Positions 7,752 to 16,948 of a stretch of 64,000 bases of DNA are shown in pieces. This stretch comes from Sinomonas atrocyanea (GTDB taxonomy: Bacteria > Actinomycetota > Actinomycetes > Actinomycetales > Micrococcaceae), in contig NZ_CP014518.1 in the NCBI RefSeq assembly GCF_001577305.1, positions 2,294,001-2,358,000 of the forward strand, read 5' to 3'. Positions within the stretch are counted from its first letter, which is position 1. Each line of letters begins with the position of its first letter. A model generated the notes under the pieces. That model did no database searches, was not told the DNA's origin, and saw only the letters and a list, made by a program, of their open reading frames with translations. The position numbers and the translations under genes were made by a program.

Positions 7752-9508
7752 TCAGGCGACCAGGTGGTCGACCTCCACGCGGTGGCGGTCGGCCAGCGTG
7801 GCCACGGCCCGCTCGACCTCCCGCTGGGTGTGCTGCGCGTCCCAGCCGAGGAACCGGGCGCAGTGTCCGGCCACCTCGTCAATGAGCTCGGCCGTCACCA
7901 GGCCCCGGAAGGCCAGGGAGGTCCGGCGGATGAGGATGTCGATGGCGTGCCCCACCTGCTCGTGCAGCGCCATCCACTCGAGCTCGCGGACGCTCAGCTC
8001 CTTGGTGCTCTGAAGCAGACTGTCCTCCCCAGCGCGGAGGAATTCAATGACTTCCGAAGCACGCGTTCCGTACCGGGCGAGGAGGACCTCGGCGCGGGCC
8101 GCGTCGATCTCCCCGCCGGTGTGGGCCTTGAGCCAGCGCTCTGTCGCCTCGGGCGTCGACGGGAAGCCCTGCCCGCCGCCGATCGGCAGCTCGCCCGTGC
8201 TGACCTTCCGGGTGCGCCCGATCAGGCCGAGGACCTCGTTCGCGAGGTGCTCGGAGAGCGCGCGGAAGGTGGTCCACTTCCCGCCCACGAGGCTCAGCAT
8301 CGTCTGTCCGGAGCCGCCCGGCAGGGGTGCTCGCTCGATCCGGTAGTCGCGCGAGACGAACCCCGGGGCGGTGTCGTCGTGCCGCGGGAGCGGGCGGACG
8401 CCGGAGAACGTGTAGACGATGCTATTCCTGCCCACCTCGATGGTGGGGAAGACATGGTGGATGAGGTCGAAGAAGTAGGCGATCTCCTCGTCGGTGCACG
8501 TGGGGGTGAGGTCGTCGCCCGCGTCGATGTCGGTGGTGCCCACGAGGACGCGGTCCCCCATCGGGTAGATCAGGACGATGCGGCCATCGCTGTGCTCGAA
8601 GAAGATCTCGCGCCCCGCGCAGGCCGCCAGGAGCTCGGGATGGTCGAGGACGATGTGCGAGCCCTTCGTACCGCCCATGAACTTCGTCGGGGCGCCGAAG
8701 GAGCCGTTGGTTGCGTCGACCCAGGCGCCGGTGGTGTTGACCACCACGTCTGCGGTGAAGTCGAACTCCTCGCCGGTGAGCTCGTCGCGGAGCCGCACCG
8801 CCGCGCCGTCGTGCGCCGAACCGGCCGAGCGCCCGGTGAGGCCGACCGCCGAGACGTAGTTGGTGGCGCGCGCGTGGGCGCCGGCGGCGAGGCCGTCGCG
8901 CAGGACGTCGAGGGTGAGCCGCTCGGGGTTGTGCACCGAGGCGTCGAAGTAGGTGGCCGTGTACTTCAGATCCGGCCGCAGGCGCGGGAGCTCCGCGAGG
9001 GCCTTCTTCCGGCCGAGGAACCGGTGGCGCGGCACCGTGCCGCCGTTGCGCGAGAAGGCGTCGTAGAGGCTCAGCCCGAGCTTGATCAGGACGGCGCCGC
9101 GCTCCTGCGGCTTCCCCGAGCGGTGGGTGAGGAAGCGCAGCGGGGCGTTCAGGATGCCCGAGAAGGTGGAGAAGATCGGGATCGTGGTCTGCAGCGGCTT
9201 GACGTAGTGCGGGGCGATCCGCAGGAGCCGGTTGCGCTCGACCACGGACTCGTTGACGAGCCGGAACTCGCCATTCTCGAGGTAGCGGATGCCGCCGTGG
9301 ATCATGTGCGAGGACGCACCGGAGGCGCCGTCGCAGTAGTCGCCGCGCTCCACCAGCGCCACGTCGACGCCCTGGAGGGCGAGATCGCGGAAAGTGCCGA
9401 CGCCGTTGATGCCGCCGCCGATGATCAGGACCTTCGCGTGGGGCGCGGCCTTGAGCGATGCGACGCCTGCTCGGGGGTGGGCTGGGCGTGGTGGGGATTC
9501 TGGGGCAC
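7752..9508 (-). CDS. glpD: Glycerol-3-phosphate dehydrogenase (FAD-dependent), 5' end out of frame
   Basis: This enzyme oxidises sn-glycerol 3-phosphate to dihydroxyacetone phosphate at the membrane, passing electrons to quinone. The FAD-binding motif 'VLIIGGGINGVGTFRDLA' is followed by 'GASSHMIHGG' and 'RYLENGEF'. 'GTKGSHIVLDHPE', 'PMGDRVLVGTTD' and a C-terminal accessory domain complete the family signature. The start is odd. The only strong ribosome binding site, AAGGAGG at 9520-9514, precedes GTG 9508, but the frame from that GTG meets TGA after about 26 codons. The dehydrogenase frame contains no ATG, GTG or TTG between there and its FAD motif. One extra base in the run of five C on the minus strand (9477-9473) would join the two frames into a 585-aa protein. 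The break is either a sequence error or a real frameshift. Confidence 0.87.
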
Positions 9509-9547
9509 GTGGACCTCCTTGGCCTAGGTTGTGCGTGGCGCTCCCGC

Positions 9548-9578
9548 TATTCTTGGAAGGGCTGCGAAAGAAGTTCAA
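9548..9578 (-). promoter_or_regulatory. glpD promoter
   Basis: On the minus strand TTGAAC (9578-9573) is followed after 18 bases by AAGAAT (9554-9549), giving a leader of about 35 bases before GTG 9508. The same A/T patch read on the plus strand (TATTCT, 9548-9553) could serve as the -10 box of the divergent regulator gene. Confidence 0.5.
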
Positions 9579-9582
9579 GCAG

Positions 9583-9600
9583 TCTGCACGAACGTGCAGA
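9583..9600. promoter_or_regulatory. Operator-like inverted repeat between glpD and its divergent regulator
   Basis: TCTGCACG-AA-CGTGCAGA is a perfect 8-bp inverted repeat around two central bases. It lies 4 bases upstream of the glpD -35 box and 10 bases before the GTG of the SorC-type regulator. Position and symmetry suggest the binding site of that regulator, controlling both glpD and itself. I infer this; no footprint can be read from sequence. Confidence 0.6.
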
Positions 9601-9610
9601 AAGGACCGCC

Positions 9611-10633
9611 GTGGGACCCTCCGAGACCGATCCGCACCGGGCGCCTGTGAGACAAAGCTCACCCGGGACCATTTCCCGCCGGCACCAGGACGCCCTCCTC
9701 GCTGCCCGCCTGTACTACCTGCAGGACCTGACGATGGACGGGATCGCGCGCCAGCTGCGCACCTCGCGCTCGACCGTGTCGCGCCTGCTCACTCTGGCCC
9801 GGGAGTCAGGGCTCGTCCAGATCCAGATCCACAGCCCGATCGATTCGGCCGTGGAGCTCGAGACGGCGGTGGCCGAGCAGTTCGGCATGGCGCCGTCCTC
9901 GGTCCACGTGGTCCCGCAGGTCGAGAACCTCAACGAGGCGGAGACCTTGGACCGCGTCGCGATGTACGCGGCCCGGACGCTGACCCCCTTCGTCTCGTCG
10001 AGGACCGTCATCGGGATCGCCTGGGGCTCGACGCTGAGCGCCATGAGCCGCTACCTCAACCGCAAGCCCACCCACGGGACGACCGTGGTCCAGCTCAACG
10101 GCGCCGCCAACACCCAGACGATGGGACTCGGCTACGCGAGCGAGATCATGCGGCGCTTCGGGAGGGCCTTCGACGCCGATGTCGAGGAGTTCCCGGTCCC
10201 CGCGTTCTTCGACCGGCCCGAGACCAAGGACTGGATGTGGCGCGAGCGCAGCGTCCGCCGCGTCCTCGCCGTCCAGGAGCGCATGTCGCTCGCGGTCTTC
10301 GGCGTCGGCTCGGTCGGCGCCGAAGTGCCCAGCCACGTGTACTCCGGCGGCTACCTCGACCGCGACGACCTCGAGTCCCTCGCCGCTGAGGGCGTGGTGG
10401 GAGACGTGGCCACGGTCTTCTTCCGGGCGGACGGCTCCTCCGACGGGATCGGCCTCAACGCCCGCGCCACAGGCCCGGACTTCGCGGCACTGCGCAGGGT
10501 CCCCCGGCGGCTGTGCATCGTCTCCGGGCCGTCGAAGGCGGAGGCGCTGCGCGGTGCCCTCAACGCGCGCCTGGTCACCGACCTCATCGTCGACGAGGCG
10601 ACCGGCAGGGCCCTGCTGACCGAGCACGCCTAG
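9611..10633 (+). CDS. SorC/DeoR-type sugar-binding transcriptional regulator
   Basis: The product is 340 aa from GTG 9611 (AAAGGA 6 bases upstream). An N-terminal helix-turn-helix lies at about residues 41-62 ('TMDGIARQLRTSRSTVSRLL'). The rest is a SorC-family effector domain of the kind that binds phosphorylated sugars ('IGIAWGSTLSAM', 'VVQLNGAANTQTMG', 'GVGSVGAEVP'). The gene is transcribed away from glpD across a perfect inverted repeat, so it probably controls glycerol catabolism, perhaps sensing glycerol 3-phosphate or a triose phosphate. The effector is inferred from context only. Confidence 0.88.
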   Translation: MGPSETDPHRAPVRQSSPGTISRRHQDALLAARLYYLQDLTMDGIARQLRTSRSTVSRLLTLARESGLVQIQIHSPIDSAVELETAVAEQFGMAPSSVHVVPQVENLNEAETLDRVAMYAARTLTPFVSSRTVIGIAWGSTLSAMSRYLNRKPTHGTTVVQLNGAANTQTMGLGYASEIMRRFGRAFDADVEEFPVPAFFDRPETKDWMWRERSVRRVLAVQERMSLAVFGVGSVGAEVPSHVYSGGYLDRDDLESLAAEGVVGDVATVFFRADGSSDGIGLNARATGPDFAALRRVPRRLCIVSGPSKAEALRGALNARLVTDLIVDEATGRALLTEHA

Positions 10634-10674
10634 TGCGGCTGCCGGACGGTCGGCTGATCCGGCCGGGCACGCCG

Positions 10675-10680
10675 GTAGGG
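10675..10680 (+). promoter_or_regulatory. -10 box of the aldo/keto reductase gene
   Basis: TAGGGT ends 8 bases before ATG 10689, a spacing that places the transcript start at or beside the start codon (leaderless). No clear -35 box. Confidence 0.4.
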
Positions 10681-10688
10681 TGGAGACC

Positions 10689-11537
10689 ATGATCGCCTCC
10701 CCCACGGTCCCCCTTGCCCGCGGCGTGGCCATCCCCCAGCTCGGGTTCGGCCTGTACAAGGTGCCGCCCGAGGACGCGGAGCGGCTCGCGGGCGACGCCA
10801 TCGCGGCCGGGTACCGGAGCCTCGACACGGCGGCGATGTACGGCAACGAGGCGGGCGTGGGCCGCGCCGTCCGCCGGGCGATGTCCGACGACGCCCCCTC
10901 CGGCCGCCTCGACCGCACCGAGCTGTTCGTCACCACGAAGATCTGGAACACGGACCAGGGGTACGACGCCGCCCTGCGGGCCTTCGACCGCAGCCAGGCC
11001 GAACTCGGGCTGGATGTGGTGGACCTGTGCCTCATCCACTGGCCGTGCCCGCGCCGGGACCTGTACGTCGACACGTATCGCGCGCTGATCCGGCTGCGCG
11101 AGGACGGAAGGGTCCGCGCCGTCGGCGTGAGCAACTTCCAGCCCGAGCACCTGCGCCGCCTCGTCGACGCGACCGGCGAGGTGCCTGCCGTGAACCAGGT
11201 CGAGCTCCACCCGTGGCTCCAGCAGCGCGAGCTGCGCGCGCTCCACGCTGAGCTCGGCGTTGCCACCGAGGCCTGGTCCCCGCTCGCGCGCGGGCACATC
11301 CTCGAGGACCCGGTGCTGCGCGGGATCGCCGAGGCGCACGGCGTGAGCGTGGCCCAGGCGGTGATCCGCTGGCATCTCGAGGAGGGGACGATCGTGATCC
11401 CGAAGGCGAGCAGCCCGCAGCGGATCCGCGAGAACGCGGACGTCTTCGGCTTCGCGCTCACCGACGGCGAACGGGAGCGGATCGCCGGCCTCGACCGGGG
11501 CTTCCGGAGCGGCTCCCACCCCGATGACGTCAACTGA
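10689..11537 (+). CDS. Aldo/keto reductase
   Basis: This 282-aa NADPH-dependent oxidoreductase has the (beta/alpha)8 fold and resembles actinobacterial 2,5-diketo-D-gluconate reductases. The catalytic tetrad is complete: Asp46 and Tyr51 ('LDTAAMYGN'), Lys84 ('VTTKIWN') and His117 ('LCLIHWP'). 'VGVSNFQPEHL', 'NQVELHPWLQQ' and the cofactor-phosphate motif 'IPKASSPQRIREN' follow. ATG 10689 was preferred to the in-frame GTG 10680, which lies in the -10 box. The gene is first in an apparent three-gene unit with the hydrolase and glycosyltransferase. The natural substrate cannot be told from sequence. Confidence 0.9.
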   Translation: MIASPTVPLARGVAIPQLGFGLYKVPPEDAERLAGDAIAAGYRSLDTAAMYGNEAGVGRAVRRAMSDDAPSGRLDRTELFVTTKIWNTDQGYDAALRAFDRSQAELGLDVVDLCLIHWPCPRRDLYVDTYRALIRLREDGRVRAVGVSNFQPEHLRRLVDATGEVPAVNQVELHPWLQQRELRALHAELGVATEAWSPLARGHILEDPVLRGIAEAHGVSVAQAVIRWHLEEGTIVIPKASSPQRIRENADVFGFALTDGERERIAGLDRGFRSGSHPDDVN

Positions 11538-11553
11538 GAAGGACATGACCCCC

Positions 11554-12477
11554 ATGACGCTGGCCGCAGAGCCGTTCCTGTCCGAGCAGCTGGCCGCGCG
11601 GGAGCGCCTCGATACCGTCGACGTCGCGGGCGCGCCCACGGCTGTCTTCACCTATGAGCCGGTCAGCCGGCCGGGGACACCGCCGAGCGCCGACGCACCG
11701 ACCGTCCTCGCGGTCCATGGCTTCCGCGGCACGCATCACGGACTGCTGCGGATCGTCGATGCCCTCCCCGACGTGCGGTTCGTCATGCCGGACCTGCCCG
11801 GCTTCGGCGCCTCCGGCGTCCTGGCCGGCGAGCATTCGATCGACGGCTACGTCCGCTGGCTCGCCTTCCTCGCTGACGGGCTCGCCCTCGGGCGGGACAC
11901 GGTGCTGCTGGGGCACTCCTTCGGGTCCATCGTCGCGGCGCACTTCATGGCGCGGCACCCGGGCCGCTTCGAGCGGCTCGTCCTGGTCAATCCGATCTCG
12001 GCACCGGCCCTCGAGGGGCCCCAGGCCGTCCTCAGCCGGCTCGCCGAGTTCTACTACTGGGGCGCCGCCGCCCTCCCGTCCCGTCCGGGCACCGCCCTGC
12101 TGCGCAGCCGCGCTGTGGTGCGCCTCATGAGCGAGGCCATGGCGAAGACCCATGACGCCGGCCTGCGGGCCTTCGTCCACGGGCAGCACCGCGAGCACTT
12201 CAGCGAGTTTGCCGCGCGGTCCTCGCTGCTGGAGTCGTTCCGGGCCTCGATCTCCCACGACGCGGCGGAGGTCGCGGACCAGCTGCACCTTCCGGTGCTG
12301 CTCGTGGCGGGCGAGCGGGACGAGATCGCCGCACTGCCGGATGTGCGGCGCTTCCACGCGCGTCTGGCCGATTCGCGCCTGACCGTGGTTCCCGGGGTCG
12401 GACATCTGATCCACTACGAGACGCCCGGTCCGGCGGCGGCCGCGATCGCCGACTTCATCTCCGAGAGGACGGCATGA
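11554..12477 (+). CDS. Alpha/beta fold hydrolase
   Basis: The product is 307 aa from ATG 11554; ATGs at 11545 and 11524 are in frame, and the last would overlap the reductase stop. GAAGG lies 11 bases before 11554. The oxyanion-hole strand 'VLAVHGFRGTHHG', the nucleophile elbow 'GHSFGS' (Ser122), an acid in 'GERDEI' and the late His in 'GVGHLIHYE' (about 283) give a complete catalytic triad. The middle cap region is helical. The stop overlaps the glycosyltransferase start (ATGA), so the two are translationally coupled. Substrate unknown; the family covers esterases, epoxide hydrolases and C-C hydrolases. Confidence 0.88.
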   Translation: MTLAAEPFLSEQLAARERLDTVDVAGAPTAVFTYEPVSRPGTPPSADAPTVLAVHGFRGTHHGLLRIVDALPDVRFVMPDLPGFGASGVLAGEHSIDGYVRWLAFLADGLALGRDTVLLGHSFGSIVAAHFMARHPGRFERLVLVNPISAPALEGPQAVLSRLAEFYYWGAAALPSRPGTALLRSRAVVRLMSEAMAKTHDAGLRAFVHGQHREHFSEFAARSSLLESFRASISHDAAEVADQLHLPVLLVAGERDEIAALPDVRRFHARLADSRLTVVPGVGHLIHYETPGPAAAAIADFISERTA

Positions 12478-13565
12478 GGATCCTCATCGACGCCCGCTTC
12501 ACGCGCACGGACCAGCACGACGGCATCAGCCGGTTCGGCGCGAGCCTCATCGAGGCAGTGGCGCGCCGGGCCGACGTTGCCATGCTGATCAGCGACGACC
12601 GGCAGCTCGCACTCCTGCCGCCCGTGCCCCACGTCAAGGTGACGAGCCCGCTGTCTCCGCGCGAGCTGTTCATCGCCGCCCAGGTCAACCGGCTCCGGCC
12701 CGACGTCATGTTCTGCCCCATGCAGACGATGGGCTCGTGGGGGCGGCGGTACCCGCTCATCCTCACCCTGCACGACCTCATCTACTACGAGCATCCCGAG
12801 CCGCCCGGGTTCCTCCCCGCGCCCGTGCGCGTGCTGTGGCGCCTGTACCACCGCGCGTACTGGCCCCAGCGGGTCCTGCTGAACCGGGCCGACGTGGTCG
12901 CCACCGTGAGCCACACGACCCGCTGGCTCATGTCCGAGAAGCGTCTCACCCGCCGCCCCGTCCGGATCGTCGGCAACGCCCCCCAGGGCGGCCGCGAGCC
13001 GAGGCCTGCGGCGGCCGGCGCCGAGAAGACCCTGCTGTACATGGGGTCCTTCATGCCGTACAAGAACGTCGAGACGGTGATCGCGGGCATGGGGCACCTC
13101 GCGGACTACGAGCTGCACCTCCTCTCGCGGATCTCGCCGGCCCGGCGCGCCGAGCTCGAGTCCCTCGTCCCGGCCGGGGCCCGCGTCGTGTTCCACGGCG
13201 GCGTGTCGGAGGAGGACTACGAGTCGCTCCTGAGGCGCACCACCGCGCTGGTGAGCCTGTCCCGCTCCGAGGGCTACGGGCTGCCCCTCGTCGAGGCGAT
13301 GAGCCTGGGGACGCCCGTGGTCGCGAGCGACATCCCGATCTTCCGCGAGGTCGGCGGCGCAGGGGCGTCCTACGTGGACCCTGACTCGCCTGCCGACTTC
13401 GCCGCCGCCGTCCGCGCGCTCGAGGCCCCCGGCGCCTGGGAGGCGGCGTCCGCCGAGGCCCGTGCCCAGGCCGCGACGTTCAGCTGGGACGCCTCCGCCG
13501 AGGCGCTGCTCGCCGCCGCCCGCGAGGCCATCGACTCCCACGCGCGGCGCAGCCGGCGCCGCTGA
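12474..13565 (+). CDS. GT4-family glycosyltransferase
   Basis: The product is a 363-aa GT-B enzyme. The N-terminal acceptor domain starts 'MRILIDARFTRTDQHDGISRF'-like and the C-terminal domain carries the nucleotide-sugar motif E-x7-E (Glu266 to Glu274, 'EGYGLPLVE') followed by 'SLGTPVVASDIPIFREVGG'. No membrane segment or signal peptide is visible, so it acts in the cytoplasm, probably on a lipid- or protein-linked acceptor. Donor and acceptor sugars cannot be predicted. It begins inside the stop of the hydrolase gene (4-base overlap) and is the last gene before the convergent priA. Confidence 0.9.
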   Translation: MRILIDARFTRTDQHDGISRFGASLIEAVARRADVAMLISDDRQLALLPPVPHVKVTSPLSPRELFIAAQVNRLRPDVMFCPMQTMGSWGRRYPLILTLHDLIYYEHPEPPGFLPAPVRVLWRLYHRAYWPQRVLLNRADVVATVSHTTRWLMSEKRLTRRPVRIVGNAPQGGREPRPAAAGAEKTLLYMGSFMPYKNVETVIAGMGHLADYELHLLSRISPARRAELESLVPAGARVVFHGGVSEEDYESLLRRTTALVSLSRSEGYGLPLVEAMSLGTPVVASDIPIFREVGGAGASYVDPDSPADFAAAVRALEAPGAWEAASAEARAQAATFSWDASAEALLAAAREAIDSHARRSRRR

Positions 13566-13608
13566 TCCCCTGCGGCACGTCCGCGCCCTGCAGGGCGTGG
13601 GCCGGCCC

Positions 13609-13650
13609 GCTCACAGCACGCTGCTCACAGCAGGTCGCTCACAGCAGGTC
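13609..13650. repeat. Three tandem 14-bp repeats at the 3' end of priA
   Basis: GCTCACAGCA recurs at 13609, 13623 and 13637 with an exact 14-base period; the last two units are identical (GCTCACAGCAGGTC). The array spans the priA stop codon and the convergent gap. Two short palindromes lie beside it (13585-13596 and 13599-13608) and may help terminate the convergent transcripts. Confidence 0.6.
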
Positions 13651-15702
13651 GGGGGCGTCGATGCGGAGGGTCACCGGGCCGCCGGAGCGCCGGACGGCGA
13701 GGGAGATCCGTGCCGCGTGCAGGCCGCGGGCCACGGCCGGACCCGCGGCAATCGGGAAGAAGGCGAGGGCCTGTGCCGGCTCGCCCGGGACGGGGCCCAC
13801 GAGGCGCACGCCCGGCAGCGACGTCACGTCCCGCGCGACGTCGAGGAACGCCTCGACGTCGCCCATGGCACCGGTGACCGCCGCGGTGCGTACCGCCGGC
13901 GGCAGCGACAGCTCGCGCCGCAGGGCGAGCTCCCGTGAGGCGAACCCCGCCGGATCCCAGCGCACGAGGGCGGCCAGCGCCTCGCTCTCCCCTGCGGTGA
14001 TGACCACCCGGCCGCCGGCCGACGCCGGGCGCACGAGGGCGGCGGCGTTGAGCCACCGGCGGAGGGCCTCCTCGGGCGCGCGCAGGCTCTCCCGGCGCAG
14101 GAGCGCCTCCCCGTCGAGGAGGAGCGCGGCGGCATAGCCCTCGGGCGCCAGGGGCTCGGCCCCCACCGTGGCCACGACGAGGGCCGGCGACCCCGGGACC
14201 TCGGACTTGACTGAGTCGCCGGCCGAGGTGACCACGACCGCTCCGGGGAAGGCTCGGCCGAGCTCCTCGGCCGTGCGCAGGGCGCCGATCGCGGTGCGCC
14301 TCAGGGCGTGGGCTCCGCAGACGCGGCAGGAGAAGGCGAGCTCGGGTGTCCCGCACCACCGGCAGGCCACGAGGCGCTCGCGGCCCGAGGGCTGCTCGGC
14401 GAGCGGCCCGGAACAGTGCCGGCACCGCGCCGGCTCGCGGCAGCGCTCGCAGGCGAGCGACGGGGCGTAGCCCGCCCGGGCCACCTGCACGAGCACCGGG
14501 CCCTCGGCGAGGGCCTCGCGGGCCGCCTGCCAGGCCGCGTGGGGCAGCCGCGCGACGCGGGCGAGCGGGTCGCGCGCGGATTCGATGCTGTCCGCCGTGC
14601 TCGTGATCCGGGGCGTGGAGGCGCGCAGCGCCGCCCTGCCCGGAGCGATGCGCTGCAGCCAGCCCGACTCGACCAGTCTCTGGGCCTCGACCGAGACGGC
14701 GTGGCCCGCGAGCAGCGCCGCGCAGCCGGCCTGGTCGGCGCGCAGGAGCAGGACCTCGCGGGCGTGGAAGTAGGGCGCCCGCGGCTCGAGGTACAGGTCG
14801 TCGCCGTCGTCCCAGCAGACCACGAGCCCGAGGTCCTGCACGGGGGCGAACACGGCCCCGCGGGTCCCCACCGCGATCCGCGCCCTGCCGGTGAGGAGCT
14901 CGAGGAAGGCCCGGGAACGGGCGCTGGGGCCGTCCTCCGCCGAGAGCCTCACGGCCGGTTCGCCGGGGAGCGCAGCCTGGAGCGCCGCGTGCATCCGGTC
15001 GAGGTCCCGCCGGTCGGGGACCACTACGAGGGCTCCCCGCCCCGAGGAGCGTGCGGCCGCCACGGCAGCGGCGATGGTGTGCGGCCACGCGTCGGGCCCG
15101 TAGCCGTGGGCGGTCTGCAGGACGGCCCGCGGGCTCCCGCCGGCCGCCACGTGGCGCAGGAACGCGCTGCCGGGGTTCAGCTCGCTCCAGCCGGCGTCGG
15201 CGCGCGGCGCGGCCGGCGGCTCGGGTGCGGGCCCGGCGGCCTCCCCGGCCCGCGCGGCGAACTCGGCCTCGACCTTGACGGCCCGCGGCGGGACGGCGAA
15301 GCGCAGGACATCGCCGAGGGCGCCGCCCCACCGCTCGGCGACGGCGGAGGCGAGCTCGGCGATCTCGGGAGCCAGGACGGGCAGCGGCGAGAGCACGGCG
15401 CCCAGCGGCGAGAGCCGCACTCCGGCGTCGGACGAATCGCGCCGTTCGAGCAGGAACCCGACATGCTCGCGGCCGGCGATGCGGACCTTGACGCGCACGC
15501 CCGGCGTGGCCGCGTTGTCCAGCTCCTCCGTCACGAGGTAGTCGAAGAGCCGGTCCAGCTGGGGCAGCGGGGACTCGACGCACACGCGCGCCACCGGCAG
15601 CTCACGCGCCGGCCGCGGACCGGGCTGGGCCTGCTCGGGCAGCGGGAAGCCGGTCAGCAGCGACGGCTGGACGGGCTCGGCGGGCTGCTGGCTCGCGCTC
15701 AT
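13639..15702 (-). CDS. priA: PriA-like primosomal protein N', helicase motifs degenerate
   Basis: The product is 687 aa. The N-terminal DNA-binding domain ('ARVCVESPLPQLDRLFDYLV'), the Cys-rich zinc region ('CERCREPARCRHCSG', 'CRWCGTPELAFSCRVCG') and the C-terminal domain align with PriA, which reloads the replisome at stalled forks. The Walker A motif GxGKT is missing: the region reads 'LQTAHGYGPDAWPHT'. The DEEH box is replaced by 'WDDGDDLY'. Loss of the ATPase motifs is typical of actinobacterial PriA, so the protein probably acts as a loading scaffold rather than as a helicase. It follows metK by 19 bases and ends the long minus-strand cluster. Confidence 0.9.
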   Translation of the reverse strand: MSASQQPAEPVQPSLLTGFPLPEQAQPGPRPARELPVARVCVESPLPQLDRLFDYLVTEELDNAATPGVRVKVRIAGREHVGFLLERRDSSDAGVRLSPLGAVLSPLPVLAPEIAELASAVAERWGGALGDVLRFAVPPRAVKVEAEFAARAGEAAGPAPEPPAAPRADAGWSELNPGSAFLRHVAAGGSPRAVLQTAHGYGPDAWPHTIAAAVAAARSSGRGALVVVPDRRDLDRMHAALQAALPGEPAVRLSAEDGPSARSRAFLELLTGRARIAVGTRGAVFAPVQDLGLVVCWDDGDDLYLEPRAPYFHAREVLLLRADQAGCAALLAGHAVSVEAQRLVESGWLQRIAPGRAALRASTPRITSTADSIESARDPLARVARLPHAAWQAAREALAEGPVLVQVARAGYAPSLACERCREPARCRHCSGPLAEQPSGRERLVACRWCGTPELAFSCRVCGAHALRRTAIGALRTAEELGRAFPGAVVVTSAGDSVKSEVPGSPALVVATVGAEPLAPEGYAAALLLDGEALLRRESLRAPEEALRRWLNAAALVRPASAGGRVVITAGESEALAALVRWDPAGFASRELALRRELSLPPAVRTAAVTGAMGDVEAFLDVARDVTSLPGVRLVGPVPGEPAQALAFFPIAAGPAVARGLHAARISLAVRRSGGPVTLRIDAPDLL

Positions 15703-15721
15703 CGCCCGCGCCTGACGCGGC

Positions 15722-16939
<1,218 letters not shown>

Positions 16940-16948
16940 TGGTCCACT

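Noticed and set aside
13625..15583. A second 652-codon frame overlapping priA on the same strand
   Set aside because: It is a frame-shifted reading of priA, Arg/Gly-rich with none of the PriA Cys motifs in correct spacing.
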